From the NCBI RefSeq assembly GCF_023156245.1, contig NZ_JAKZAH010000028.1, positions 1-49,684 on the forward strand: DNA of 49,684 nt, in the 5' to 3' direction. This stretch comes from Marinobacter bryozoorum (GTDB lineage Bacteria; Pseudomonadota; Gammaproteobacteria; Pseudomonadales; Oleiphilaceae). The notes beneath the pieces are model-generated. The model made no database searches. It was not told the origin of the DNA and worked only from the letters and a program-made list of their open reading frames with translations. The position numbers were made by a program, and so were the translations under genes. Shown here piece by piece: positions 17,829-26,719 of this stretch. How positions within the stretch are numbered: position 1 is the stretch's first letter; every line of letters starts with the position of its first letter.

Positions 17829-18764
17829 CTACTGACCAACAAACTCACCGATCAAGTTATAAGTATCGGAACACGCCTCAGGCACAAGGTTCTCAAGGTT
17901 GAGATAGGCATGGATCATGTCGGCGTAGTCTTTCAGCTGACACTCCACACCGGCACCCTCAAGCTTGCGAGCATAGGCCACACCTTCATCGTGCAGGGGA
18001 CAGTAACCGGCGGTGATGACCAGTGTGGCAGGCATGCCTTCAGGTACCGGCATGTGCAGCGGCGAGGCCGCCCTGCGGTCTTCGCCGTTGGCGAAGTAAT
18101 GGTCGAAGTACCAGCGAATACGGGGTTCCTCCAGCAGGTAACCGTCACCATGCCCGGTAATGGATGGGTGGTCCATGGTGTAGTCCAGGCTCGGGTAGAT
18201 AAGCACCTGGTGGGTCAGGTTGAGGTCCCTGTCGCCGGCCAGCTGGTGGCTGACGGTGGCCGCGTAGGTGGCGCCGCCGGAATCGCCGGCAAGTACCAGC
18301 TGGCGTTCGAACCGCACGCCTTCGCGTTCCAGTAACGCCCATACCTGGCGGGTAACATTCAGGCAGTCGTTGAGTCCGCCAGGGTAGGGCGTTTCCGGCG
18401 CCAGCCGGTAGTCAACCGACAGTACGACCATGTTGGTGGCCCCGGCCAGTTTCCGGGCAATGGGATCGTAGACCTCCACGCTCCCGGCCATATGACCACC
18501 ACCATGAAAGAACAGCATGACCGGCCTGGCCGTATCCGGTTGTGGGTGGTAAAGCCACACCGGCACCGAACCCTCGGGTGTCTCAGCCTTGACGTCACGG
18601 ACCAGGGGCAACTCTGGCCGGGTCGTGACAAAGGTCGTCGTCAGACCGGCCAGGCTGTCCCGGACCATCTGGGGGGTGGCTTCCACGCCGCGGGCTTTTT
18701 GTTCGGCGACCATGGGATTGAGCTGGTCAAGCCAGGCGCGCAGGTTGGGATGTACATCAGTCAT
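17829..18764 (-). CDS. Alpha/beta hydrolase, hormone-sensitive-lipase type
   Basis: A 311-residue esterase/lipase of the HSL (bacterial family IV) group. The oxyanion HGGG lies at residues 87-90, the nucleophile Ser162 in GDSGG, and Asp259 and His285 complete the triad. No signal peptide is apparent, so it is cytoplasmic. It could hydrolyse an ester or lactone form of the substrate before CoA activation; a lactone would fit a 4-hydroxy acid, which is speculative. It is the last gene of the leftward TetR operon; GGAG lies 7 nt before the start. Confidence 0.9.
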   Translation of the reverse strand: MTDVHPNLRAWLDQLNPMVAEQKARGVEATPQMVRDSLAGLTTTFVTTRPELPLVRDVKAETPEGSVPVWLYHPQPDTARPVMLFFHGGGHMAGSVEVYDPIARKLAGATNMVVLSVDYRLAPETPYPGGLNDCLNVTRQVWALLEREGVRFERQLVLAGDSGGATYAATVSHQLAGDRDLNLTHQVLIYPSLDYTMDHPSITGHGDGYLLEEPRIRWYFDHYFANGEDRRAASPLHMPVPEGMPATLVITAGYCPLHDEGVAYARKLEGAGVECQLKDYADMIHAYLNLENLVPEACSDTYNLIGEFVGQ

Positions 18765-18788
18765 CAGGTTGCTCCGGTGCGGGCAGAC

Positions 18789-19163
18789 TCAGTGCTGGAA
18801 CAGGACCAGCGCTTCGCCTTCACAGATCAGGCGGCCATCACGGCCGGTACAGACAGTTGTCAGGTTCACCAGCGCCTTGTCCCGCCGCAGGCGGCTGACG
18901 GTCACGCTGGCCTGCAGGGGCTCACCGGTGTCGGCGGCGGTGTGAAAGGTCATGGCCTGCTTCAGGTAGTTGGTGCCGTGGCCGGGCAGGTCTTCCCCCA
19001 GCAGGCATGAGAACAGACCGGCAATCAGTGGTTCAGGCACGCCCGGCCAGTCCTGGTCGAGCTGGCAAAGCTCGCACCATTCCCGGACATCTTCCGCGGT
19101 GAAGGTCCGGTTCAGCTTGGCGGACTCTCCTTCCTTCAGGGCATCAAAGCGCTCCAGGTTCAT
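18789..19163 (-). CDS. Small hotdog-fold (MaoC/FAS1-dehydratase-like) protein
   Basis: A 124-residue protein of apparent single-hotdog fold with the central helix region PLIAGLFSCLLGEDLPGHGTNYL and FHTAADTGEPLQASV, as in MaoC-like and thioesterase-like subunits. It lacks the complete hydratase-2 motif (D-x4-H with following HGM) present in its neighbour, so on its own it may be inactive. Adjacent pairs of one motif-bearing and one motif-less MaoC subunit form heteromeric hydratases in steroid side-chain breakdown (ChsH1-ChsH2); a similar pairing is inferred here. The start at 19163 is supported by AAAAGGAGG just upstream, and its ATG overlaps the stop of the previous gene (ATGA). Confidence 0.82.
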   Translation of the reverse strand: MNLERFDALKEGESAKLNRTFTAEDVREWCELCQLDQDWPGVPEPLIAGLFSCLLGEDLPGHGTNYLKQAMTFHTAADTGEPLQASVTVSRLRRDKALVNLTTVCTGRDGRLICEGEALVLFQH

Positions 19164-19555
19164 GATGCCTCCTTTTCGGGCAAGGTCAGTTCGCACTCGC
19201 CGGTCAGGCAGGTTTCTCCGTCTGCTCGGGTGATGGTGGTTTTCAGTACCAGGCGGTTTCCCTCAGCGCTTTGTTGCTCCACTACCAACTCCAGCGCTTC
19301 TCCGGCGTAGGCGGGGGAGGGGAACATCAGGTTCTGGCGGTTGAGCGTCGATCCCGGCCAGGTCTGGGCTAACAGGCTGCGGACAACGCTGAACAGCAAC
19401 ATGCCGTGGGATACCGTGCGGCCAAAGCTGGTGCGGGCGGAGAACTCCGGGTCCACATGGATCGGGTTGTGGTCACCGCTGAGCCTGGCGAACTGGTCGA
19501 AATCGTCCTGGGTCAGCATGAAATTCTGCTCACAGGGGATATTGGCATCACTCAT
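19160..19555 (-). CDS. MaoC-like (R)-specific enoyl-CoA hydratase
   Basis: A 131-residue MaoC/hydratase-2 protein. The active-site motif is complete: FARLSGDHNPIHVDPEFSAR (residues about 22-41, with Asp and His of the catalytic pair) followed by GRTVSHGMLLF. Such enzymes add water to trans-2-enoyl-CoA to give the (3R)-hydroxyacyl-CoA. In the operon it comes 3 nt after the acyl-CoA synthetase and overlaps the next small hotdog gene by 4 nt, consistent with equimolar synthesis of a two-subunit hydratase. The other crotonase-fold proteins nearby lack hydratase residues, so this may be a main hydration step. Confidence 0.92.
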   Translation of the reverse strand: MSDANIPCEQNFMLTQDDFDQFARLSGDHNPIHVDPEFSARTSFGRTVSHGMLLFSVVRSLLAQTWPGSTLNRQNLMFPSPAYAGEALELVVEQQSAEGNRLVLKTTITRADGETCLTGECELTLPEKEAS

Positions 19556-19558
19556 GGT

Positions 19559-21073
19559 TCAGTCCTGTCTGAGTACCTGCTTGGTAACCTTGCCCAGCGC
19601 GTTGCGCGGCAGCTCATCCACCACCTGGAAATACCTGGGCACCTTGTAACCGGCCAGGCGCTCGCGGCACCAGGCATTGAGGGTGGCAGGGTCCGGTTCC
19701 TCGCTGTCGGGTCGGAGGCACAGGAAGGCCTTGCCGACCTCGCCCCACTTTTCGTCCGCAACGCCCACCACAGCCACTTCGCTGACCTCAGGGTGTTCCG
19801 CCAGGACCCGCTCTACCTCGGCGGGATAGACGTTCTCGCCGCCGGAAATGAACATGTCTTTCCAGCGGTCGACGATGTAGTAGCAGCCGTCCTCATCGCA
19901 GCGGGCAACGTCACCGCTGTGGAGCCAGCCGTCCGGTTCGATGGCATCGGCTGTTGCATCCGGACGGTTCCAGTAGCCGGGGGTGACGTTGGGCCCACGG
20001 ATCAGCAGTTCGCCGGACTCTCCCTGAGCAACGTCCTTGCCGTCAGTGCCGACGATGCGCACTTCCGTGAGCAGTTGCGGGCGCCCCACCGAGCCGATCT
20101 TGTCCAGCACATCGTCCTCGTCCAGAAGGAAGACAGTGGGGCCGGTTTCGGTCATGCCCATACCGGTACGCACGCGGATACCCTGTTCGACGAACCGGCG
20201 GGCCACCGGCAAGGCCAGCGGGGCGCCACCACAGCCCCAGGAGCGGACATTGCGCAACCGGTCACCGCTGAACGCGGGGTGTTCCAGGATGGCCTGGTAC
20301 ACCGCCGGTACGCCGAAGAAGATAGTGGCGCGGTTCTCCAGTACGTCCATGGCCTGGTCGGGTTCGAAAGTCCTGGCCACCAGCACCGTGCCTCCGGCAA
20401 GGAACACGGCGGACGAGTACAGGTTGATGCCGGCGGTATGGAACAGGGGCAGCACATTGAGCAGCGTGTCCTGTCCCGTCAGGTCCACCGCCAGGCCAAT
20501 GTTCAGGTAGTTGCTCATCATCATGCGGAAGGTCTGGATCACCCCCTTGGGGCGGCCAGTGGTTCCGGAGGTGTAGAGCAGATACCAGGGTGTGTCCGGG
20601 TCCCGGTCGGGGTGTGGTGTGAGCTCCGGGGTGGCTTCCGCAAGGTCTGTGTCATAGTGGCGGCAAGCTTCCGCCTTGCCATCAAGGTCTAACAGTACCT
20701 CGGCGTGGCCGGATGCCTTGAGTTCTTGAGCACTGTCGGTGAATTCCTCGCCGAAGATCAGCGCTTTCGGCGTACAGTCCTCCATCAACTGCTCAAGCTC
20801 GGGCTGGGCCAGGCGCCAGTTCAGGGGGACCAGCACAAGGCCGGCCTTGGCACAGCCAAAGAGCATGACAAAGAACTCTGCCCGGCTGTGGCCCAGGAAG
20901 GCAATGCGGTCGCCTTCACCCAGGCCCCAGGTGCCACGGGCGGCTGCTGCAAACCTTGCAGCCTGTTCGTTGAGCTGCCGGTAGTTATACGAGGATCCCG
21001 ACGCCAGGTCTTCCAAGGCCAGGCGGTCGGGGGTCACGCGGGCCCGGTGGCCCGCCAGGTCAAACCAGTTCAT
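19559..21073 (-). CDS. Acyl-CoA synthetase (AMP-dependent ligase)
   Basis: A 504-residue member of the ANL adenylating superfamily that converts a free acid, ATP and CoA to acyl-CoA. Core motifs are intact: YTSGTTGRPKG (A3 loop), GMGMTETGP (A5), GWLHSGDVARCDEDGCYYI (A7) and the C-terminal LPRNALGKV with the catalytic Lys (A10). Length is that of medium/long or aromatic acid CoA ligases. Its ATG overlaps the crotonase stop (ATGA), so it belongs to the TetR operon. Substrate unknown; a second ligase is at 35267. Confidence 0.94.
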   Translation of the reverse strand: MNWFDLAGHRARVTPDRLALEDLASGSSYNYRQLNEQAARFAAAARGTWGLGEGDRIAFLGHSRAEFFVMLFGCAKAGLVLVPLNWRLAQPELEQLMEDCTPKALIFGEEFTDSAQELKASGHAEVLLDLDGKAEACRHYDTDLAEATPELTPHPDRDPDTPWYLLYTSGTTGRPKGVIQTFRMMMSNYLNIGLAVDLTGQDTLLNVLPLFHTAGINLYSSAVFLAGGTVLVARTFEPDQAMDVLENRATIFFGVPAVYQAILEHPAFSGDRLRNVRSWGCGGAPLALPVARRFVEQGIRVRTGMGMTETGPTVFLLDEDDVLDKIGSVGRPQLLTEVRIVGTDGKDVAQGESGELLIRGPNVTPGYWNRPDATADAIEPDGWLHSGDVARCDEDGCYYIVDRWKDMFISGGENVYPAEVERVLAEHPEVSEVAVVGVADEKWGEVGKAFLCLRPDSEEPDPATLNAWCRERLAGYKVPRYFQVVDELPRNALGKVTKQVLRQD

Positions 21074-21846
21074 GCGCTCCTCCCGAGAAATGCGGCCATA
21101 CCGCGATCGGCCTCATCGGTGGTGATCTGTTCGAGGAATTCCTGTCGCTCCCGCTCCAGTGCGACGGCGGTATGTTGCGGATCGGGCCGGTTCAGCCGCA
21201 GGGTGCGGGCAATGCTTCCTTTCCTGTGACCGCTCAGGGTGGTTGCCAGGGATAGCGCCGTGGCCAGTTCTTCCCCGGCTGCGGTCCCGTATTGGGCCAG
21301 TCCCCAGTTCAGGGCATCGTCGCGGGTAATGGTGCGGTTGGTGAGCTGCACGTCCAGGGCCCGCCCCCGGCCTATCCGTTCCGGGAACAGGGCGGTCCAG
21401 CCGCCATCCGGGCTGTACCCTACGACGGTGTACCAGGGCGCGAAGCTGGCCCTGGGCCCTGCCACCACGATGTCGCTGGCGAGCACCAGCCCGATGGAGC
21501 CACCGGTGACCATGCCGTGTACTGCGGTAATAGTAGGGACTGGCAGCTCCAGCAGCTGGCAGATCACCTGGTTGAGCGTGCCTACCACGGTACTGGCGTA
21601 GGTGTGCCGTTCCGCTCTTGGCGTATCGTAGAAACCGGCCACGTCGCCACCGGTGGAGAAGGATTTGCCGGCCGCATCAATCACCAGTACATCCGGCAAA
21701 TCCTGTCGGCACTGGCCGAGGGCGCGGCCCAGGTCTTCGAGCAGTTCAGGTACCAGGGCGTTGTGCCGTTCAGGGCGATTCAACGTCAGTCTGCCAATGC
21801 CGTTCTCTACCCGGTAGATAACGTGCTGGTAGCGATTCTCGCTCAT
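21070..21846 (-). CDS. Crotonase-family protein (enoyl-CoA isomerase-type site)
   Basis: A 258-residue crotonase. CoA-binding is indicated by FSTGGDVAGF (residues 63-72). The classical hydratase glutamates are missing (VTGGSIGLVLASD and SFAPWYTVVG at their places), while Asp147 in YSPDGGWTALF stands at the isomerase position. Double-bond migration or another crotonase reaction is likelier than hydration. It overlaps both neighbours by 4 nt (TetR upstream, ligase downstream), showing tight translational coupling. Confidence 0.9.
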   Translation of the reverse strand: MSENRYQHVIYRVENGIGRLTLNRPERHNALVPELLEDLGRALGQCRQDLPDVLVIDAAGKSFSTGGDVAGFYDTPRAERHTYASTVVGTLNQVICQLLELPVPTITAVHGMVTGGSIGLVLASDIVVAGPRASFAPWYTVVGYSPDGGWTALFPERIGRGRALDVQLTNRTITRDDALNWGLAQYGTAAGEELATALSLATTLSGHRKGSIARTLRLNRPDPQHTAVALERERQEFLEQITTDEADRGMAAFLGRSA

Positions 21847-22487
21847 CCCCTGTCTCTCCCGTTCAGTGCCAGGCCGTTATGGAACAGGTCCGAGATGGTT
21901 TCCACGATGGGGTCGAAGGCGCCGTCACCCTGCTTCGCGCGCTGGTCCCACAGGGCGTACTTCAGCCCCAGGAAATGGGACATGCCCATCAGGGCCCAGG
22001 CCCGGTGCTGGTTGTTGCCTGCGCGGATCTCGCCCTTGCGGGCGGCAGCATTAAGCATGTCGGTGTAACCCCGGGCAAAGGTCTCGTAGTACTCCTGGTA
22101 GATGGCTTCGTCCACGAACTGGGCCTCCTGCAGAACCCGGTAAAGGGAAGGGTGGTCAGCCAGGTACTGGAGGAAAGCGCGCAGGCCCTGTTCTTCCGCT
22201 TCCAGTCGGTCACCGGAGCCGATCACCTGGGCGGCCAGGTGGGCACGCAGCTTGTGCCCCAGGTCCATCACCAGCTCCCGCAGGATTTCTTCCTTGCTGG
22301 TGAAGTAGGTGTAAAAGGTGCCCTGGGCGACCCCGGCGGCCCTGGTAATGTCCGTCACGCCGGCGCGGTGATAGCCAAGGCTGCCGAAGGTATCTTCCGC
22401 GGCTACCAGTATCTTTGCCCGGGTGCGCGCACCCCGGGCCGTTTTGGGTGCGCCCGGGGGCTGCGGTGCTTGTGTTGTTGTACTCAT
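21843..22487 (-). CDS. TetR-family transcriptional regulator
   Basis: A 214-residue TetR regulator. The N-terminal HTH is clear: ILVAAEDTFGSLGYHRAGVT followed by ITRAAGVAQGTFYTYFTSKE. The C-terminal all-helical domain would bind an effector, possibly an acyl-CoA. The start at 22487 is chosen because AAAGGAA precedes it and the upstream residues of the longer frame look untranslated. It heads the leftward operon and is divergent from the ABC transporter genes. A 16-bp palindrome (TGATGA-ATTA-TCATCA) 69 bp upstream is a likely self-operator. Confidence 0.93.
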   Translation of the reverse strand: MSTTTQAPQPPGAPKTARGARTRAKILVAAEDTFGSLGYHRAGVTDITRAAGVAQGTFYTYFTSKEEILRELVMDLGHKLRAHLAAQVIGSGDRLEAEEQGLRAFLQYLADHPSLYRVLQEAQFVDEAIYQEYYETFARGYTDMLNAAARKGEIRAGNNQHRAWALMGMSHFLGLKYALWDQRAKQGDGAFDPIVETISDLFHNGLALNGRDRG

Positions 22488-22555
22488 CAGCCGGTTCCTT
22501 TCGCGTCGGTGGCAAGACCGAATCGTGTCCACCCTGGTAAAAGGGATGACTTTTC

Positions 22556-22571
22556 TGATGAATTATCATCA
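22556..22571. promoter_or_regulatory. Candidate TetR operator
   Basis: TGATGA-ATTA-TCATCA, a perfect 6-bp inverted repeat with 4-nt spacer, in the A/T-rich 354-bp gap between tetR (22487) and the ABC binding-protein gene (22842). Size and position fit a TetR-family site. The rest of the gap holds only a weak TCTATC/GATAGA inverted repeat at 22675-22701 and no gene. Confidence 0.55.
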
Positions 22572-22841
22572 CGAAACATGAATCGGTCGTCAACTAATTT
22601 AGAAAGGTGCCATAGGGCTGTCAAGGCGGATATCCTGCTTCAATGGCGGCTTTCAGGCTATTTGCTAGTTTGTTTCTATCGATTTCTGGGTGATTGATAG
22701 ACAAAAACCTGTACTTTCCGCTTGATAAAACCTGAATCAGTTGTCATATTTTATCCCGAGCAATGACAAAAGGCGTGGTGTCCGACAGGTTCACCGCCCG
22801 ACTAACAGCAAAGCCCGACAACAAGAACAGGGGATAGTGTT

Positions 22842-24047
22842 ATGAAGCGCATCATGCTTGCAGCCGCCATTTCCATGGGGGCGGTTTCCGTCCAGGCCGC
22901 CGACTCCATCCGCATTGCCCACGTCACCGGTTTCACCGGCCCGCTGGCGCCCTACGCCGAGCAGCTGGATATCGGCCTGAACATGGGTTTCGAGTACGCC
23001 ACCGACGGCACCATGAAGATAGAGGGGCGTCAGATCGAGATCTCCCGCAAGGATACCCAGCTGGACCCGGCCCGGGCCCGCGCGCTGGTGGAGGAAGCCT
23101 ATGCCGAGGATGACGCCCACATCGTAGTGGGGCCGGTGTCTTCCGGCGTTGCCCTGGCGACCTTGCCGCTGGCCCAGGACTACGAGCGCATAATCATGCC
23201 GGAAGGCGTGGCGGATGCCATCACCGGTGCCGAGTGGAACCGCTACGTATTCCGTGTAGGCCGTAACTCGTCCCAGGACGCCGTCTCCAACGCGGTTGCC
23301 CTGGGTGAGCCCGGGGTTTGTGTGTCCACCATCGCCCAGGACTACGCCTTTGGCCGCGACGGTGTCTCCGCCTATAAGGAAGCGATGGAAGGCCAGGGCG
23401 GCAAGATTGTCCACGAGGAATACCTGCCCACGGATGCTACCGACTTCACCGCTGCGGCACAGCGCCTGTTCGACTCCCTGAAGGACCGCAGTGACTGTGA
23501 CAAGGGCAAGTATATCTTTGCCATCTGGGCAGGCTCCTCCAACCCGCTGGGCCGTATCCAGGACCTGGACCCGAGCCGTTTCGGCATCAAACTGGCGACC
23601 GGGGGCAATATCCTGGCGGCCCTGGTTGGATACTCGGACTTCCCGGGCATGCAGGGTGCCGGCTTTTACTACTTCGAATCACCGGATAACGAGATCAACG
23701 ACTGGTTTGTGGAGCAGCACTTTGATCGCCACAACGCAGCACCGGATTTCTTCACCGCCCAGGGCTTTGCCCAGGCCATGGCCATTACCGAGGCCATCCG
23801 CGAGGCTGGCGGCTCCACCGACACGGAGGATCTGATCGCCGCCTTTGAAGGGCTGACCTTCCAGACCCCGAAGGGTGAAATGGAGATCCGTGCCGAGGAC
23901 CACCAGGCCATGCAGGACATGTATCACTTCGAGATCGAAGTGGAAGAGCGTGATGACTGGTTTGCAGGTCGCACCGTCGAAGCGGGCGTGCCCAAGCTGA
24001 TCCGTATTATCGATCGCAGTGAAATGGACATCCCGGTCCGTAACTGA
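22842..24047 (+). CDS. ABC transporter substrate-binding protein (Liv/HAAT type)
   Basis: A 401-residue periplasmic binding protein of the branched-chain amino acid-like family with a Sec signal peptide (cleavage after VQAA, residue about 20). The mature start SIRIAHVTGFTGPLAPYAEQ and the region HIVVGPVSSGVALA are characteristic of type I periplasmic folds that bind amino or organic acids. It is the first gene of a complete five-gene transporter and is divergent from the TetR operon. A GC-rich hairpin after it may keep its level higher than the membrane parts. Substrate unknown; the setting suggests an aromatic, terpenoid or fatty-acid-like carboxylate. Confidence 0.92.
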   Translation: MKRIMLAAAISMGAVSVQAADSIRIAHVTGFTGPLAPYAEQLDIGLNMGFEYATDGTMKIEGRQIEISRKDTQLDPARARALVEEAYAEDDAHIVVGPVSSGVALATLPLAQDYERIIMPEGVADAITGAEWNRYVFRVGRNSSQDAVSNAVALGEPGVCVSTIAQDYAFGRDGVSAYKEAMEGQGGKIVHEEYLPTDATDFTAAAQRLFDSLKDRSDCDKGKYIFAIWAGSSNPLGRIQDLDPSRFGIKLATGGNILAALVGYSDFPGMQGAGFYYFESPDNEINDWFVEQHFDRHNAAPDFFTAQGFAQAMAITEAIREAGGSTDTEDLIAAFEGLTFQTPKGEMEIRAEDHQAMQDMYHFEIEVEERDDWFAGRTVEAGVPKLIRIIDRSEMDIPVRN

Positions 24048-24065
24048 ACGATTCCCTCCTGGAAT

Positions 24066-24085
24066 GCCCCCGGATCCCCGGGGGC
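24066..24085 (+). other. GC stem-loop between binding protein and ATPase
   Basis: GCCCCCGG-ATCC-CCGGGGGC, a perfect 8-bp stem 18 nt after the binding-protein stop with no T-tract. Such hairpins commonly protect the upstream mRNA and reduce downstream expression. Confidence 0.7.
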
Positions 24086-24118
24086 CACACAATGAAGAGC
24101 AGACAGCCGGAGTTGTTC

Positions 24119-24907
24119 ATGTCATCCGAACAAGCGGTGCTTGAAACCCGTGATCTCACCATCAATTTTGGTGGGCACGTGGCGGTCAACCGGGTCTCCT
24201 GCCAGTTCCACAAGGGGACCCTGACCTCCATTGTCGGTCCCAATGGCGCCGGCAAGACCACCTGGTTCAACCTGATTTCCGGGCAGCTGAAGGCCACCGC
24301 AGGCCAGGTCCTCCTCAATGGCGAGGACCTGACCGGGCTGACGGCAGCACGCCGGGCCGACAAGGGCCTGGGGCGTGCATTTCAGCTGACCAACCTGTTT
24401 CCCAACCTGACGGCGCTGGAAAATGTACGCCTGGCCGTCGCCGCCCGTCACCATATCGGTCACGTGTTCTGGCAGATGGCCAGCCACCGCCGGGACCTGA
24501 CGGACCGGGCCATGGACTACCTGACCCGGGTCAACCTGGCTAACCGTGCTGGCTACCTGGTATCGGGCCTGCCCCACGGTGATCAGCGCAAGCTGGAAGT
24601 GGCCCTGATGCTCGCCCTGGAGCCGGAAGTGTTCATGTTCGACGAACCAACAGCGGGTATGAGCGTCGACGAAGTGCCGGTCATTCTCGACCTGATCGCC
24701 GATATCAAGAAGCAGCAGGACAAGGTCATCCTGCTGGTAGAGCACAAGATGGACGTGGTGCGGTCGCTCTCCGATCGCATCGTTGTGCTGCATAACGGTG
24801 AGCTGGTCGCCGATGGCGAGCCGGCGGAGGTGATTGCTTCTCCCGTCGTGCAGGAAGCCTACCTCGGTGCCTCACCGGATCAGCAGCCGGAGGTGGCCCA
24901 TGGCTGA
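24119..24907 (+). CDS. livG: ABC transporter ATP-binding protein (LivG-like)
   Basis: A 262-residue ABC ATPase. Walker A is GPNGAGKTT, a 'GLGRAFQLTNLFPNLTALENV' type Q-loop follows, Walker B is MFDEPTAGM, and the switch His is in LLVEHKMDVV; these are standard for LivG. The signature segment reads VSGLPHGDQRKLEVALML, where canonical LSGGQ is altered as in many LivG proteins. ATG at 24119 is preferred because GGAG lies 6 nt before it; 24092 is an in-frame alternative. It overlaps livF by 8 nt. Confidence 0.93.
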   Translation: MSSEQAVLETRDLTINFGGHVAVNRVSCQFHKGTLTSIVGPNGAGKTTWFNLISGQLKATAGQVLLNGEDLTGLTAARRADKGLGRAFQLTNLFPNLTALENVRLAVAARHHIGHVFWQMASHRRDLTDRAMDYLTRVNLANRAGYLVSGLPHGDQRKLEVALMLALEPEVFMFDEPTAGMSVDEVPVILDLIADIKKQQDKVILLVEHKMDVVRSLSDRIVVLHNGELVADGEPAEVIASPVVQEAYLGASPDQQPEVAHG

Positions 24908-25625
24908 ACCTATCCTGAAACTGTCCGGCGTGAAGGCGGACATCGACCAGTACCATATTCTCCACGGTGTTGACCTGGTGGTGCCCAAAGGTGAGCTCAC
25001 GGTTCTGCTGGGCCGCAATGGCGCCGGCAAGAGCACCACTTTGCGGACCATTATGGGTCTGACCACCCTGACCGGTGGCACCGTGACCTACCAGGGCCAG
25101 GACATCAGCCGCTGGCCAACCCCGAAAATTGCCCGGGCGGGTATCGCTTTCGTGCCGGAGAGCATGGGCATTTTCGGCCTGCTGACCGTGCGGGAGAACC
25201 TGGTTCTTGCTGCCGTCAGCGGCCCTATGGATGAGGCGCGGCTGCAATGGATATTCGACCTGTTCCCGCCCCTGAAGAAGTTCTGGGACAAGCCGGCCGG
25301 TACCCTTTCCGGCGGCCAGAAGCAGATGCTGGCCATTGCCCGGGCGGTGATCGAACCGCGGGACCTGTTGCTGGTGGACGAGCCCACCAAGGGCCTCGCA
25401 CCGGCGATTATCAATGACCTGGCGGATGCGTTTGAACAGCTCAAAGAGCAGCAGGTGAGCATCCTGCTGGTGGAGCAGAATTTCAACTTCTCCCGCCGAC
25501 TGGGCCAGACCGTGGCCGTGATGAACGACGGTGCTGTGGTGCATGCCGGCACCATGGCCGAGCTGGCGGAGAACGACGAGCTCCAGCAGGACCTGCTGGG
25601 CCTTGGGCTGGGAGCACACCAATGA
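24900..25625 (+). CDS. livF: ABC transporter ATP-binding protein (LivF-like)
   Basis: A 241-residue ABC ATPase of LivF type: Walker A GRNGAGKST, signature LSGGQKQMLAIARA, Walker B LLLVDEPTKGL and switch-region LLVEQNF. It forms the heterodimeric ATPase with the LivG-like protein. The start overlaps livG, and its TGA overlaps the livH ATG (ATGA). Confidence 0.94.
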   Translation: MAEPILKLSGVKADIDQYHILHGVDLVVPKGELTVLLGRNGAGKSTTLRTIMGLTTLTGGTVTYQGQDISRWPTPKIARAGIAFVPESMGIFGLLTVRENLVLAAVSGPMDEARLQWIFDLFPPLKKFWDKPAGTLSGGQKQMLAIARAVIEPRDLLLVDEPTKGLAPAIINDLADAFEQLKEQQVSILLVEQNFNFSRRLGQTVAVMNDGAVVHAGTMAELAENDELQQDLLGLGLGAHQ

Positions 25626-26707
25626 CTGAGGAGACCACTGCCATGCCGATGTCCGACACCGGGTCCGGTAGCGAGCGGGAACGCCGCAGTCCCATTGAGT
25701 GGCTGAGGGATCAGCGAGATCATCGGGCCCATCTGTTCCTGCTGGCCATTATGCTGCTGGCATCGATAGTCGTTATCGACTTTCAGACCTGGCTGGTATT
25801 GACCATCAGCGGGGTAGCCATGGGTGCCATCCTGTTTCTGATGGCGTCCGGTATGACCCTGACCTTTGGCCTGATGAGCGTGCTGAACCTGGCCCATGGG
25901 GCCTTTATCTCGCTCGGCGCCTTTGCCGGGGGCACGGTGCTGGCCTTCTGGCTGGACGGCTTTGCCAGTTCCCCATCCTTCCTCATCAACCTGGTAGCCA
26001 TAATACCCGCGCTCCTGTTTGCTGCGTTTATTGCCGGCGTGGTGGGGTTGGTGTTCGAGAAGCTGGTGATCAAGCCGGTGTATGGCGATCACCTGAAGCA
26101 GATCCTCGTCACCGTTGGCGGCTCGATCATCCTGATGCAGCTGATCGAGGTGATCTGGGGGCCCAATGAGATTCCGGTAACCCGGCCGGAAGCCCTCAGT
26201 GGCGCCTTCCTGGTACCGGAGGCGCTGCCCCTGATAGGTGGCATCGTGCTGGAGAAGTACCGGCTGGTGGCCGTAGTGCTGGGGCTGGCGATCTACGCCG
26301 GCATGCTGTGGGTGATTGACCGTACCCGCATCGGCATCCTGATCCGCGCCGGCGTGGAAAGCCGGGAGATGGTGGAAGTCCAGGGCTACCGGATTCACCT
26401 GCTGTTCCTGGGTGTGTTTATTGCGGGGTCGGCGCTGGCGGGTCTCGGCGGCGTCATGTGGGGCATGTACAAGGAGCTGCTCACGCCCCATATGGGGGAT
26501 GAAATGATGATCTCGGTGATCGTGGTGATCATCCTCGGCGGTCTCGGTTCCATCCGCGGCTGTTTCTATGGTGCCCTGCTGGTGGGGCTGATCAACCTCT
26601 ACATCGGCTTTGTCGAGCCCCGGCTGGCGGCGGTGGCTACGGTCGGGCTGATGGTAGGGGTACTTATGTGGCGGCCCCAGGGGCTGATCCCGGTGATCAA
26701 GGTTTAG
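25622..26707 (+). CDS. livH: ABC transporter permease (LivH-like)
   Basis: A 361-residue inner-membrane permease. After a hydrophilic N-terminus of about 35 residues come roughly eight to nine hydrophobic helices. The LivH signatures ASGMTLTFGLMSVLNLAHGA and SVIVVIILGGLGSIRGCFYG are present; the latter is the EAA-like coupling region. It is translationally coupled to livF and followed by livM after 12 nt. Confidence 0.94.
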   Translation: MTEETTAMPMSDTGSGSERERRSPIEWLRDQRDHRAHLFLLAIMLLASIVVIDFQTWLVLTISGVAMGAILFLMASGMTLTFGLMSVLNLAHGAFISLGAFAGGTVLAFWLDGFASSPSFLINLVAIIPALLFAAFIAGVVGLVFEKLVIKPVYGDHLKQILVTVGGSIILMQLIEVIWGPNEIPVTRPEALSGAFLVPEALPLIGGIVLEKYRLVAVVLGLAIYAGMLWVIDRTRIGILIRAGVESREMVEVQGYRIHLLFLGVFIAGSALAGLGGVMWGMYKELLTPHMGDEMMISVIVVIILGGLGSIRGCFYGALLVGLINLYIGFVEPRLAAVATVGLMVGVLMWRPQGLIPVIKV

Positions 26708-26719
26708 GGAGAAGCAAAG

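Noticed and set aside
17664..18335. Rightward frame running from element C into the antisense of the hydrolase
   Set aside because: It starts inside a hairpin repeat and lies opposite a hydrolase with a complete catalytic triad.
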